Positions 15,994 to 24,368 of a stretch of DNA of 30,248 nt are shown one piece after another; the first letter of the stretch is position 1; each line of letters starts with the position of its first letter. Origin of the DNA: Ilumatobacteraceae bacterium (GTDB lineage: Bacteria > Actinomycetota > Acidimicrobiia > Acidimicrobiales > Ilumatobacteraceae); NCBI GenBank assembly GCA_016463105.1, contig JAEMRY010000007.1, positions 1,656 to 31,903 on the forward strand, read 5' to 3'. The translations under genes and the position numbers were made by a program. A model generated the notes under the pieces. The model was not told the origin of the DNA. It made no database searches and worked only from the letters and a program-made list of their open reading frames with translations.

Positions 15994-17448
15994 ATGTCAT
16001 CGTCAAGTTTTGCCGCACGCAAGGATTACCGAGTTGCCGACCTTTCAATGGCACCGTTCGGCCGCAAAGAAATTCATCTCGCTGAGCACGAAATGCCAGG
16101 CTTGCGCGCGTTGCGCAAAGAGTTTGGTGCATCGCAACCACTCAAGGGTGCGCGCATCTCTGGTTCTCTTCACATGACGATTCAAACTGCGGTACTTATC
16201 GAAACTCTTGTGCATCTTGGTGCCGAGGTTCGTTGGGCTAGTTGTAATATTTTCTCGACACAAGATCACGCAGCCGCAGCCGTTGTCATTGGTCCGAATG
16301 GAACGGCAGAAAATCCTCAAGGCGTGCCTGTTTATGCGTGGAAGGGCGAGACGCTTGAAGAATATTGGTGGGCTACAGATCAGATGATGACTTGGCCAGA
16401 TGGTGATGGCCCAAACATGATTCTCGACGACGGTGGCGATGCGACGATGTTGTTACATAAAGGTGTTGAGTTCGAAAAAGCAGGAGCGGTTCCTGATCCA
16501 ACAACGGCGTCGAATCCAGAATTAGCAATTGTGCTTGGGTTGTTGCAACGCGGTTTGAAAACTAATCCATCACGATGGACAAAAATGTCGAAAGGCGTCA
16601 AAGGTGTCACCGAAGAAACGACCACTGGCGTTAAACGTCTTTACAAAATGGCGCAAGACAAAGAACTTTTGTTTCCTGCGATCAACGTCAATGACAGTGT
16701 CACAAAAAGTAAGTTCGACAATCTTTACGGATGTCGTCACTCATTGATTGATGCGTTGAATCGTGCGACCGACGTAATGATCGCTGGCAAGATGGCAGTT
16801 GTCTGCGGATACGGAGATGTTGGCAAAGGTTGTGCACAAAGTCTTCGTGGTCAAGGTGCACGAGTTGTCGTCACTGAAATTGATCCGATTAACGCATTGC
16901 AAGCAGCGATGGAGGGCTACATCGTTAACACGCTAGACAACGTTGTCAATGTCGCTGATATTTTTGTGACTGCTACTGGCAACGAAGCAATTATTACTGC
17001 AGAGCACATGGCAAAAATGAAACACAATGCGATCGTGTGCAACATCGGCCACTTTGACAACGAAATTGATATGGCGGGCTTAGCCCGAAGTGGTGCAACT
17101 CGTGACGAACTTAAGGCCGGCACTGATCTCTGGACATTTGCTGATGGTCATGCAGTTATTGTGCTTGCAGAAGGACGTCTTGTGAACCTTGGTTGTGCAA
17201 CTGGACACCCAAGCTTCGTGATGAGTTGTTCATTTACGAATCAAGTTATTGCGCAAATTGAGTTGTTTAATAACACAAAGAATTACCCGCTCGGCGTTTA
17301 TGTGTTACCAAAACATCTAGACGAAAAAGTCGCATCATTGCATTTAGACGCACTCGGTGCGATTATTACAAAACTGTCTGATGAGCAATCCGAATACTTG
17401 GGCATCGAACCAAGTGGACCGTTCAAAGCAGAGCGATACCGCTACTAG
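15994..17448 (+). CDS. ahcY: S-adenosyl-L-homocysteine hydrolase
   Basis: Cytoplasmic NAD-dependent enzyme that splits S-adenosylhomocysteine into adenosine and homocysteine, relieving product inhibition of methyltransferases. 484 residues, the actinobacterial length. Visible features: SGSLHMT with H60, the NIFSTQDHAAAA stretch (85-96), WPDGDGPNMILDDGGDAT (134-151), GVTEETTTG (204-212), NVNDSVTKSKFDN (231-243), the NAD-binding loop GYGDVGKG (272-279) and the C-terminal ERYRY that reaches the neighbouring subunit. The gene has an AGGAG ribosome site. Its stop shares the palindrome CTAG with the stop of the convergent membrane-protein gene. All key regions are present. Confidence 0.98.
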   Translation: MSSSSFAARKDYRVADLSMAPFGRKEIHLAEHEMPGLRALRKEFGASQPLKGARISGSLHMTIQTAVLIETLVHLGAEVRWASCNIFSTQDHAAAAVVIGPNGTAENPQGVPVYAWKGETLEEYWWATDQMMTWPDGDGPNMILDDGGDATMLLHKGVEFEKAGAVPDPTTASNPELAIVLGLLQRGLKTNPSRWTKMSKGVKGVTEETTTGVKRLYKMAQDKELLFPAINVNDSVTKSKFDNLYGCRHSLIDALNRATDVMIAGKMAVVCGYGDVGKGCAQSLRGQGARVVVTEIDPINALQAAMEGYIVNTLDNVVNVADIFVTATGNEAIITAEHMAKMKHNAIVCNIGHFDNEIDMAGLARSGATRDELKAGTDLWTFADGHAVIVLAEGRLVNLGCATGHPSFVMSCSFTNQVIAQIELFNNTKNYPLGVYVLPKHLDEKVASLHLDALGAIITKLSDEQSEYLGIEPSGPFKAERYRY

Positions 17449-17463
17449 TTTTCTAGTTTTTTT
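17444..17463 (+). terminator. Candidate intrinsic terminator of ahcY
   Basis: ACTAG-TTTT-CTAGT forms a 5-bp stem (17444-17457) running straight into seven T residues (17457-17463). The stem is short and weak, but the T-run is clear. It lies inside the last codons of the convergent membrane-protein gene. Confidence 0.4.
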
Positions 17464-18062
17464 ACCGCTAGTCGTGGTAAGAAAAATTGCACAAGTGGTC
17501 CAACGCCAAAAGCGAATGCAAAAGTAGCAAATCCAACTTGACCGCCAAGTAACCAACCCGTTACGAGCACGACGACTTCGAGAGACGTGCGCCCGACGCG
17601 AATCGGAATCCCAAGTCTGGCAAGACCCGTCATTAAACCATCGCGCGGGCCAGGCCCAAGTGCGCTACCGAGATAGAAACCGGTGCCGATTGCCACGGTG
17701 GTGATTCCGACAGCAACCATTGCGACGCGAATAAACATGTTTGATGGTTCAGGAATTATTGCTAATGCGATATCTGCAACTGTGCCGATCTCGAGCGCAT
17801 TAAGAATCGTGCCAAGACCGGGCTTCTGTTTAAGTGGAATCCAAAGCAGAAGTAGCGCAAAACCGGTGATCACGATGATTTTTCCGATTGAGATGTCGGT
17901 TTGCTTGGCGACTCCTTGGTGAAATACATCCCAAGGTGGAGCACCGATGTTGGCGTTCATCTGCAGTGATATGCCAATGCCAAACAGACACAGACCGAAT
18001 ACACATCGGACTAGGCGACTACCAAGGCGATCCCGAAAATCGAGATCTTCTAAACCGTGCAT
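17445..18062 (-). CDS. YczE/YitT-like integral membrane protein
   Basis: 205 residues with about five hydrophobic segments. The stretches GIGISLQMNANIGAPPWDVF (27-46) and GPGPRDGLMTGL match the conserved small-residue and PWD/PRDG motifs of the YczE-type membrane family; the molecular function of that family is not established, though transport has been suggested. The ATG at 18062 is preceded by TAGTAT at 6 nt. It stands at the position where I would expect mtrA-mtrB-lpqB in mycobacteria. It ends convergently on ahcY, sharing a CTAG, and is divergent from comF. Confidence 0.78.
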   Translation of the reverse strand: MHGLEDLDFRDRLGSRLVRCVFGLCLFGIGISLQMNANIGAPPWDVFHQGVAKQTDISIGKIIVITGFALLLLWIPLKQKPGLGTILNALEIGTVADIALAIIPEPSNMFIRVAMVAVGITTVAIGTGFYLGSALGPGPRDGLMTGLARLGIPIRVGRTSLEVVVLVTGWLLGGQVGFATFAFAFGVGPLVQFFLPRLAVKKLEN

Positions 18063-18068
18063 CCTGCG

Positions 18069-18096
18069 ATACTACTCGTTACTTATCGCGTGACAC
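18069..18096 (-). promoter_or_regulatory. Promoter of the YczE-like gene, leaderless type
   Basis: On the minus strand GTGTCA (18096-18091), a 16-bp spacer, then TAGTAT (18074-18069) and 6 nt to the ATG at 18062. The -35 matches TTGACA at four of six positions. This is the best-formed promoter in the window. Confidence 0.5.
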
Positions 18097-18110
18097 CCCG
18101 CAGACATAAT

Positions 18111-18140
18111 TAGTCACGATTAGTCACGATTATTCACAAT
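18111..18140. repeat. Three tandem 10-bp repeats upstream of comF, containing a DnaA-box-like 9-mer
   Basis: TAGTCACGAT occurs twice in tandem (18111-18120, 18121-18130), followed by the related TATTCACAAT (18131-18140). The third unit with the preceding T gives TTATTCACA (18130-18138), which fits the DnaA-box consensus TTATNCACA. The 10-bp period equals about one helical turn. The array ends 8 bp before the comF ATG. Confidence 0.55.
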
Positions 18141-18148
18141 TCAAACTT

Positions 18149-18904
18149 ATGACAAAACCAGCTCTTGCAAATCTGACTTTCACAAATTTCAGTTTCACAA
18201 AAATAGTCAGCGCAATTTTCGGCACACCGTGCCCGGGTTGCATGCAAGTTACATCAGCGTCTTGTAAGTCTTGTAATTCAAAAATATCCCTAATCACCAA
18301 TTCACAAAGTACGCCAAAGTTTCATAATCAATACCTTGATAATTTTGGCAGCAATATTAACAGTGCAAATATTATTGTTGCATTTGGCTATAGCACAGTT
18401 ATACGAAAAATGATTCTTGGTTTGAAATATCGCAACATGCGGTCTTCGCTCAGTTTGTTTGCTGGGGCACTAGCAGAACGCATTGCGCATGAAACTTTAA
18501 ATGCAAAGCAAGAAATTGATTTTATTACATGGGCGCCAACTACATCCCAGCGCAAATTAGAACGCGGTCATGACCATGCCGAATTAATAGCCCGCTTTGT
18601 CGCAAGAGAATTGCAAGTTCCATGCCGAAGTGTTTTGCATCGGTTAACAAACCAACCGCAAACTGGTCGCTCAAAACAAGAACGCCTAGTTGGGCCGCAG
18701 TTTTTGTCACGAGAATTAAAAAATCAATGTGTTGTAGTAATCGACGATGTTGTCACGACAGGGGCAACTCTCGCAGGCGCTTCTCAAGCACTTTACAAAG
18801 CGGGGGCGGGTCGGGTTATCTGTGCTGCGGTAGCATCTACTGTCTTATGGCAATCCTCGATCGAGTCCTGCGCGCCGGAGAAGGCAAGAAGGTCAAAGCC
18901 CTAG
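18149..18904 (+). CDS. comF: ComF-family phosphoribosyltransferase-like protein
   Basis: 251 residues. An N-terminal zinc-ribbon-like element C28-x2-C31...C39-x2-C42 (CPGC, CKSC) precedes a phosphoribosyltransferase domain with RKLERGHDHAELIA (135-148) and the PRPP loop VVVIDDVVTTGATL (195-208). ComF homologues act in DNA uptake in naturally transformable bacteria; in actinobacteria the gene is a conserved secA neighbour with no settled role. The N-terminus is unusually rich in Thr, Phe and Asn. The last 58 bp overlap the start of secA in another frame, and the final residues (SCAPEKARRSKP) lie wholly in that overlap. The tandem repeats lie directly upstream. Start choice is moderately certain. 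Confidence 0.85.
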   Translation: MTKPALANLTFTNFSFTKIVSAIFGTPCPGCMQVTSASCKSCNSKISLITNSQSTPKFHNQYLDNFGSNINSANIIVAFGYSTVIRKMILGLKYRNMRSSLSLFAGALAERIAHETLNAKQEIDFITWAPTTSQRKLERGHDHAELIARFVARELQVPCRSVLHRLTNQPQTGRSKQERLVGPQFLSRELKNQCVVVIDDVVTTGATLAGASQALYKAGAGRVICAAVASTVLWQSSIESCAPEKARRSKP

Positions 18905-21576
18905 CGGCAATTTTGCCTGATATCAATGCCTTGGCCGCTCAAATGTCGGCGATGAGCGAGGCCGAACTGCGGGGCAAAACAGCCGAATTCAAATCTCGAA
19001 TCGAACGTGGCGAAACTCTTGAAGATCTATTAATTGAGTCGTTTGCGGTCGTGCGTGAAGCGGCAACACGAGTAATCGGCCAGCGACATTATGACGTACA
19101 GCTAATGGGTGGCGCTGCGTTGCACGCTGGTTGGGTTGCCGAAATGAAAACCGGAGAGGGCAAGACTCTTGTGTCCACTTTGCCTGCGTATCTCAATGGT
19201 CTTTCTGGCAGAGGTGTTCATCAAATTACGACCAATGATTATTTGGCACAACGTGACGCCGAATGGATGGGACAGATTCATCGTTGGCTTGGTTTGTCGG
19301 TAGGTCTAGTTATTTCTGGTCGTCGCTCGAGTCCGGCTGAGAAACGAGTTGACTATGCATCTGACATTACTTACGGAACAAATAACGAATTCGGTTTTGA
19401 TTATTTGCGCGACAACATGGCCGGCACGCTTGATGAAAAAGTTCAACGAGGTTTCAATTTTGCAATTGTCGACGAAGTTGACTCAATTCTTATTGACGAA
19501 GCACGCACACCTTTAATTATCTCAGGTCGTGTTGCTGACGCCGCCAAGTTGTACTACCGATTTGCGTCAATTGTGCGGACGATGGAGCGCGACGTTGACT
19601 TTGACGTTGAAGAAGATAAGAGAATTGTTGTACCAACCGAAACTGGTATTGAAAAAGTCGAACACCAACTCGGAATCGAAAACCTCTACGACGAAGTACA
19701 GCAAAATTTTGTTCACCAATTGCAAGTTGCGCTCAAAGCATCAGTGCTTTATCACCGAGATAAGGACTACATCGTTCAAGATGGCGAAATCAAGATCGTC
19801 GATGAGTTCACTGGTCGAATTCTTGAGGGTCGACGCTGGAGTGAAGGCATTCACCAGGCTGTTGAAGCCAAAGAAGGCGTAAAAATCAAAGAAGAAAATC
19901 AGACATTGGCAACTATTACTTTGCAGAATTACTTCAGAATGTACGAAAAACTTTCGGGCATGACAGGAACCGCGCAAACTGAAGCGGCCGAATTAATGAA
20001 TACTTACAATTTGCAAGTTGTCCCGATTCCAACTAACCGCGACATGGTGCGTGAAGATCAAGCCGATTTAATTTTCAAGACTGAATCAGCAAAGTTTGAA
20101 GCAGTAGTCAAAGATCTCGAAGAGCGGCATGCCAAAGGTCAACCAGTACTTGTTGGCACGATTAGCGTTGAAAAAAGTGAGCAGTTATCCCATAAATTGC
20201 AACAGCGTGGCATTCCTCACGAAGTTCTAAACGCAAAGCAACATACACGCGAAGCTTTGGTCGTCACTCAGGCGGGTCGCCTCGGTGCAATTACCGTGGC
20301 TACAAACATGGCTGGTCGCGGTGTTGACATTTTGCTTGGTGGAAACCCTGAAGGTCTTGCGCGTCATGACGTACTCAAAGAAGGGCATACTCCAGAAACT
20401 TTGATGGACGAGTTTGCTTTGCCGACTTCTCTTGATTTGATGCCACCAGATTTCTTGACTGCCCGTGATAAGGCGCAACAGCGTTATCACGAACTTCTCG
20501 AAAAATATATTGAAAAATGCAAAATTGAAGGTGACAAAGTACGCGAGTTAGGTGGGCTTTATGTTCTTGGCACCGAGCGTCACGAAAGTCGTCGAATCGA
20601 CAACCAGTTGCGCGGTCGTTCTGGGCGTCAAGGCGATCTTGGTGAAAGCCGCTTTTATCTAAGTTTGGATGACGAACTTATGCGGCTATTTGCAACCGGT
20701 GCATTGTCGTGGGTAATGGGTCGTGCGTTACCAGATGATGAGGCAATCGAAGCACCAATGGTCACAAAAGCAATTGAACGTGCGCAAAGCACAGTTGAGC
20801 AACGCAATGGTGAGGTTCGTAAGAATGTTCTTAAATACGACGAAGTAATGAATGAACAGCGCAAAGTTATTTATCAGCGTCGAGATCAAATTTTGCAGGG
20901 CCTAGATCTGAAATTGGCAGCGATGGATTATTTGGCAGAGGCCGTTGATGCATTGATCGAAGCGCATTGCGTAGCCGAAGTTGATGACGAATGGGATGTC
21001 ACTGGTTTGGCTTTAGAGCTTGTTACTTTTTGGCCAACCAAAATTTCAGCGTCAAATCTTTCTGGTTGTGACTCAACAAACGAGATGTATGACCTCGTGA
21101 TGGCCGACGCAAGTTCGTATTATGCGCAACGCGAACTCGAAATGGGCGAGTCTGTGATGCGTGAAGTTGAGCGTCAAGTAATGTTGCGAATTATTGACCA
21201 GCGTTGGCGCGAGCATCTAGAAGAGATGGATTATCTGCAAGAGGGCATCAATCTTCGAGCTGTTGGTCAAAAAGATCCATTGATCGAGTGGCAACGTGAA
21301 GGTTTTGAAATGTTCGGTACCTTAATGAAAGGTATTGCACAAGACTTCGTGAAATACGTGATGCATGTACAAGTAGTTAATGACAGCACCGCGTCAAGCA
21401 CTTTGAGCAATATCCAGCAGACATCCGACGAAAATATTGATGACAAACCTGCATCGGTTACGAAAAACAGTTCGAGTGTTTTCGGCGCCCCAGATTGGTC
21501 AAAAACCCCAAGAAATGCTCAATGCCCATGTGGTTCAGGCAAAAAATACAAGATGTGTCACGGCCGCGTTAATTAA
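18847..21576 (+). CDS. secA: Protein translocase ATPase SecA
   Basis: The motor that pushes unfolded preproteins through SecYEG. 909 residues from ATG 18847, where MAILDRVLRAGEGK matches the family start; the reading frame stays open back to 18622, but those 75 residues are Cys/Arg-rich and are the shadow of comF. Features: Walker A GEGKT (103-107), TTNDYLAQRD (128-137), GFDYLRDN (183-190), Walker B with VDEVDSILIDEARTP (208-222), the GTISVEKSEQ and TNMAGRGVDI helicase regions, RGRSGRQGD, and the C-terminal zinc motif C893-x-C895-x8-C904-H905. Length and zinc tail indicate a housekeeping SecA1. No Shine-Dalgarno is visible; translation may depend on ribosomes finishing comF. Confidence 0.98.
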   Translation: MAILDRVLRAGEGKKVKALAAILPDINALAAQMSAMSEAELRGKTAEFKSRIERGETLEDLLIESFAVVREAATRVIGQRHYDVQLMGGAALHAGWVAEMKTGEGKTLVSTLPAYLNGLSGRGVHQITTNDYLAQRDAEWMGQIHRWLGLSVGLVISGRRSSPAEKRVDYASDITYGTNNEFGFDYLRDNMAGTLDEKVQRGFNFAIVDEVDSILIDEARTPLIISGRVADAAKLYYRFASIVRTMERDVDFDVEEDKRIVVPTETGIEKVEHQLGIENLYDEVQQNFVHQLQVALKASVLYHRDKDYIVQDGEIKIVDEFTGRILEGRRWSEGIHQAVEAKEGVKIKEENQTLATITLQNYFRMYEKLSGMTGTAQTEAAELMNTYNLQVVPIPTNRDMVREDQADLIFKTESAKFEAVVKDLEERHAKGQPVLVGTISVEKSEQLSHKLQQRGIPHEVLNAKQHTREALVVTQAGRLGAITVATNMAGRGVDILLGGNPEGLARHDVLKEGHTPETLMDEFALPTSLDLMPPDFLTARDKAQQRYHELLEKYIEKCKIEGDKVRELGGLYVLGTERHESRRIDNQLRGRSGRQGDLGESRFYLSLDDELMRLFATGALSWVMGRALPDDEAIEAPMVTKAIERAQSTVEQRNGEVRKNVLKYDEVMNEQRKVIYQRRDQILQGLDLKLAAMDYLAEAVDALIEAHCVAEVDDEWDVTGLALELVTFWPTKISASNLSGCDSTNEMYDLVMADASSYYAQRELEMGESVMREVERQVMLRIIDQRWREHLEEMDYLQEGINLRAVGQKDPLIEWQREGFEMFGTLMKGIAQDFVKYVMHVQVVNDSTASSTLSNIQQTSDENIDDKPASVTKNSSSVFGAPDWSKTPRNAQCPCGSGKKYKMCHGRVN

Positions 21577-21613
21577 ATAGTTTAGAAATAAGCCGACAAC
21601 CAACTATCAACTT

Positions 21614-22732
21614 ATGAAAGATTTTTCAACAGAGCTAAATGTGCTGCGCAAGCGCGTTGGCGAAGCAGCAGCATACTTAAACGTCGAAACATCTCGCGGT
21701 TTATTAGTCGAACTAGAAGTTGAGGTCGCAAAACCTGACTTATGGAACGACCAAGAGCACGCGAAAAAAATTAACTCACAATACGCAGCAGTTAAGTCTG
21801 ATCTAGACGAGTTCAATCAGTTGTCAAATACAATTGACGACTTGTTCGTGTTGCATGAGCTTGCACGCGAAGCCGACGACGCCTCGCAAGAACCCGAACT
21901 CGATCGCGGGGTCGCTGCTTGCCGTTCGCAACTTGATTCACTTGAAATGCGCAGTATGTTCACTGGCGAGCACGACGACTGTGATGCGATTTTGCAAATT
22001 AATGCCAAAGATGGCGGTGTGGATGCTCAAGACTGGAGCGAAATGCTTTTGCGGATGTATCGTCGCTGGGCCGAACTTAAAAGTTTTGGATTTGAAATCG
22101 GTGACATTTCGATTGGCACTGAGGCTGGAATTCTTTCTGCAGACGTAACAATTCGCGGAAGGTACGTTTACGGACTACTGACTAGTGAGCGCGGCACTCA
22201 TCGTCTTGTGCGAATTAGTCCCTTCGACAATCAAGGGCGCCGGCAAACGAGTTTTGCACTCGTACAAATCTGGCCGATTTTAGACCAAGCCGAACTCGAA
22301 ATAAATGAGAGCGATATCCGGATGGAAGTATTTCGTGCTTCTGGTGCTGGCGGTCAGCACGTCAACAAGACTTCATCTGCAGTGCGATTAGTTCATGAGC
22401 CAACCGGACTTGTTGCGTCATCGCAGCAAGAGCGAAGTCAATTACAAAATCGCGAGAGTGCATTGAAGCGACTTAAAGCGATGATCATCGCTCAAGACGA
22501 AGAAGAGCGTGCTAATGCACTTGATCAAATTGCTGGCAAGCAAGCGCAAGTCGGATGGGGCAGTCAAATTCGTTCGTATGTTTTACAGCCTTATCAAATG
22601 GTCAAAGATCTTCGAACAAATATTGAAACCGGCAATGTCACTGCAGTTTTGGATGGGGAACTTGATCAATTCATGGAGGGCTACTTACGATGGCGTCGTT
22701 CTGATCAAGAGGCAACAAGTAATGAGCAATAG
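21614..22732 (+). CDS. prfB: Peptide chain release factor 2
   Basis: Recognises UGA and UAA in the ribosomal A site and triggers peptide release. 372 residues with the stop-reading tripeptide SPF (202-204, within RISPFDNQGRRQTSF) and the catalytic GGQ (246-248, within GAGGQHVNKTSSAVR). The N-terminal coiled-coil domain is intact. There is no in-frame TGA, so the autoregulatory +1 frameshift known from many bacteria is absent here. It starts 37 bp after secA and is followed by ftsE, a familiar actinobacterial order. An AACTAT at 21602-21607 lies 6 nt upstream of the start and could be a weak leaderless -10. Confidence 0.97.
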   Translation: MKDFSTELNVLRKRVGEAAAYLNVETSRGLLVELEVEVAKPDLWNDQEHAKKINSQYAAVKSDLDEFNQLSNTIDDLFVLHELAREADDASQEPELDRGVAACRSQLDSLEMRSMFTGEHDDCDAILQINAKDGGVDAQDWSEMLLRMYRRWAELKSFGFEIGDISIGTEAGILSADVTIRGRYVYGLLTSERGTHRLVRISPFDNQGRRQTSFALVQIWPILDQAELEINESDIRMEVFRASGAGGQHVNKTSSAVRLVHEPTGLVASSQQERSQLQNRESALKRLKAMIIAQDEEERANALDQIAGKQAQVGWGSQIRSYVLQPYQMVKDLRTNIETGNVTAVLDGELDQFMEGYLRWRRSDQEATSNEQ

Positions 22733-22745
22733 CCAGTCAACGCTG

Positions 22746-22766
22746 TTACCAGTCGAGCGCTGGTAA
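22746..22766. repeat. Perfect 7-bp hairpin directly upstream of ftsE
   Basis: TTACCAG (22746-22752), a 7-nt loop, and CTGGTAA (22760-22766) form an exact stem ending 10 nt before the ftsE ATG. The right arm overlaps a TAAGTT box. No long T-run follows. It could be an operator, an RNA hairpin in prfB-ftsE read-through transcripts, or a weak attenuator. Confidence 0.5.
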
Positions 22767-22769
22767 GTT
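22764..22769 (+). promoter_or_regulatory. Candidate leaderless -10 box for ftsE
   Basis: TAAGTT ends 7 nt before the ATG at 22777. There is no Shine-Dalgarno, so a leaderless ftsEX message is plausible. Confidence 0.3.
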
Positions 22770-22776
22770 TGTCGCA

Positions 22777-23454
22777 ATGATTCGTCTTGAAAATGTGACG
22801 AAAATCTATGGCACCGAAACGGTTGCCGTACGAGATGCCTCTTTTGACATACCTAAAAGTCAGTTCGTGTTTTTGGTTGGGCCGTCGGGTTCAGGCAAGT
22901 CAACTTTGTTGCGACTGATAAATCGCCAAGAGCAACCAGAACGTGGAGACGTTTGGGTTGCAGGTCGAAATATCAACGAATTACCTGCATCTCGTGTGCC
23001 GTATTTGCGACGAAATATGGGCAACGTTTTTCAGGACTACAAGCTCTTGCTGAACAAAACAGTTTTCGAAAATGTGGCATTTGCTCTCGAAGTGATCGGT
23101 AAGCCACGACACGTGATTGAACGTCAGGTGCCGATGGTGCTTGATCTCGTTGGTTTAGCCGACAAGCAAGAACGATTTCCCGAACAACTTTCTGGTGGCG
23201 AACAACAGCGAGTATCAATTGCCCGGGCATTTGTTAATCGTCCGTTGATCATGCTTGCCGACGAGCCGACCGGCAACCTTGACCCAACAACTAGCGAAGG
23301 CATCATGAGTTTGTTGGATGAGATCAATCAAACGGGGACAACGGTCGTTATGGCTACGCATGACCATCGAGTTGTTAACGCAATGCGCCGTCGGGTAATT
23401 CAATTAGATCGCGGAGTAATCGTGCGCGATCAAGAGCGCGGAGTGTACGAGTAA
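22777..23454 (+). CDS. ftsE: Cell division ATP-binding protein FtsE
   Basis: ABC-type ATPase that pairs with FtsX to drive peptidoglycan hydrolases at the division site. 225 residues: Walker A GPSGSGKST (35-43), Q-loop Q86 in VFQDYKLL, signature LSGGEQQR (138-145), Walker B LIMLADEP (157-164) and the H-loop THDHRVV. All ATPase motifs are intact. Its TAA stop is followed with no gap by the ftsX ATG, so the two proteins are made in step. The hairpin at 22746-22766 lies just upstream. Confidence 0.97.
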   Translation: MIRLENVTKIYGTETVAVRDASFDIPKSQFVFLVGPSGSGKSTLLRLINRQEQPERGDVWVAGRNINELPASRVPYLRRNMGNVFQDYKLLLNKTVFENVAFALEVIGKPRHVIERQVPMVLDLVGLADKQERFPEQLSGGEQQRVSIARAFVNRPLIMLADEPTGNLDPTTSEGIMSLLDEINQTGTTVVMATHDHRVVNAMRRRVIQLDRGVIVRDQERGVYE

Positions 23455-24360
23455 ATGTTTTCTCGCATCGGCTATGCACTGAGAGAAACTTGGGCAAGTT
23501 TCCGTCGCAATCTCACACTCACTGCTGCGGCAGTTCTTACTTCGGCGGTTTCGTTATTGCTTGTCGGTACTACATTTTTAATTCAGCGAGCGTTCGAGAA
23601 TTTACTTGTGCAGTGGCGTGGCGACGTTGAGATGATCGTGTTCGTCCGCAGTGACGCTTCAGCCGAACAGGTGGCGTTGGTTGATTCTGTTTTGCGGGCT
23701 TCACCAACGATTATTGACGTCGACAATTTGCGTTATCTCAACAAAGCCGAAAGTTATGAAGAAGCCAAAAGAATTTTCGCAGGTGACCCGGTAACCCTGA
23801 GTCTGCTGACGCCTGAAAATATTCCTACACAATTTAAAGTTGTGCCACTTTCTGATGATCCGCTTCTTGTTCGCTCGTTGAGTGATCAATATCGCACGCT
23901 GCCTGGTGTCGAAGCAGTGGCGCTTGCCGAAGACGAGTTTCAGGTGATCTCGACATTGTCGAATTTTATTCGGGTTGTAACTCTTGTTATGTCGCTAGTG
24001 CTGTTGGTTGTTGCGATTGGTTTAATTTGGAACACGATTCGCACAGCGATGTTTGCTCGTCGTCGCGAAATTGAAGTGATGAAACTTGTGGGTGCAACAA
24101 ACTGGTTCATTCGCATTCCGTTTATGTTGGAGGGCTTGCTGCAAGGTTTGCTTGGTGGAGTCGTCTCTTGCGGCGGTCTGTGGGTCTTAAATTCTGCGTG
24201 GACAAACGGAGTTGCAGGGTTTAAGCCAGGAACCGGCATCAGTTCGTTGATTGTGCCAAATAGTTATTTAACTTCAGTGATGTTGATTTTGTTGGCAATC
24301 GGCGCTTTAGTTGGGGCAGTTGGTTCGGCGATTGCTGCGACGCGTTTTCTTGACGTTTAA
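23455..24360 (+). CDS. ftsX: Cell division permease-like protein FtsX
   Basis: 301 residues with the FtsX layout: a cytoplasmic N-terminus, TM1 (about 20-42), an extracytoplasmic domain (about 45-170) that in characterised systems contacts a murein hydrolase or its adaptor, and three more membrane helices (about 172-195, 220-245 and 270-295). Between TM2 and TM3 lies the RRREIEVMKLVGAT coupling segment that touches FtsE. It starts at the base after the ftsE stop. In many actinobacteria smpB follows; here a crotonase gene starts 8 bp later. No hydrolase gene is adjacent. Confidence 0.96.
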   Translation: MFSRIGYALRETWASFRRNLTLTAAAVLTSAVSLLLVGTTFLIQRAFENLLVQWRGDVEMIVFVRSDASAEQVALVDSVLRASPTIIDVDNLRYLNKAESYEEAKRIFAGDPVTLSLLTPENIPTQFKVVPLSDDPLLVRSLSDQYRTLPGVEAVALAEDEFQVISTLSNFIRVVTLVMSLVLLVVAIGLIWNTIRTAMFARRREIEVMKLVGATNWFIRIPFMLEGLLQGLLGGVVSCGGLWVLNSAWTNGVAGFKPGTGISSLIVPNSYLTSVMLILLAIGALVGAVGSAIAATRFLDV

Positions 24361-24368
24361 TTAGATAT

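Noticed and set aside
18622..18846. N-terminal extension of SecA by 75 residues
   Set aside because: The added sequence is Cys/Arg/Ser-rich and lies entirely over comF; SecA proteins begin at the MAILDRVL position.
21614..22732. Programmed +1 frameshift in prfB
   Set aside because: The gene is one uninterrupted frame with no early in-frame TGA.
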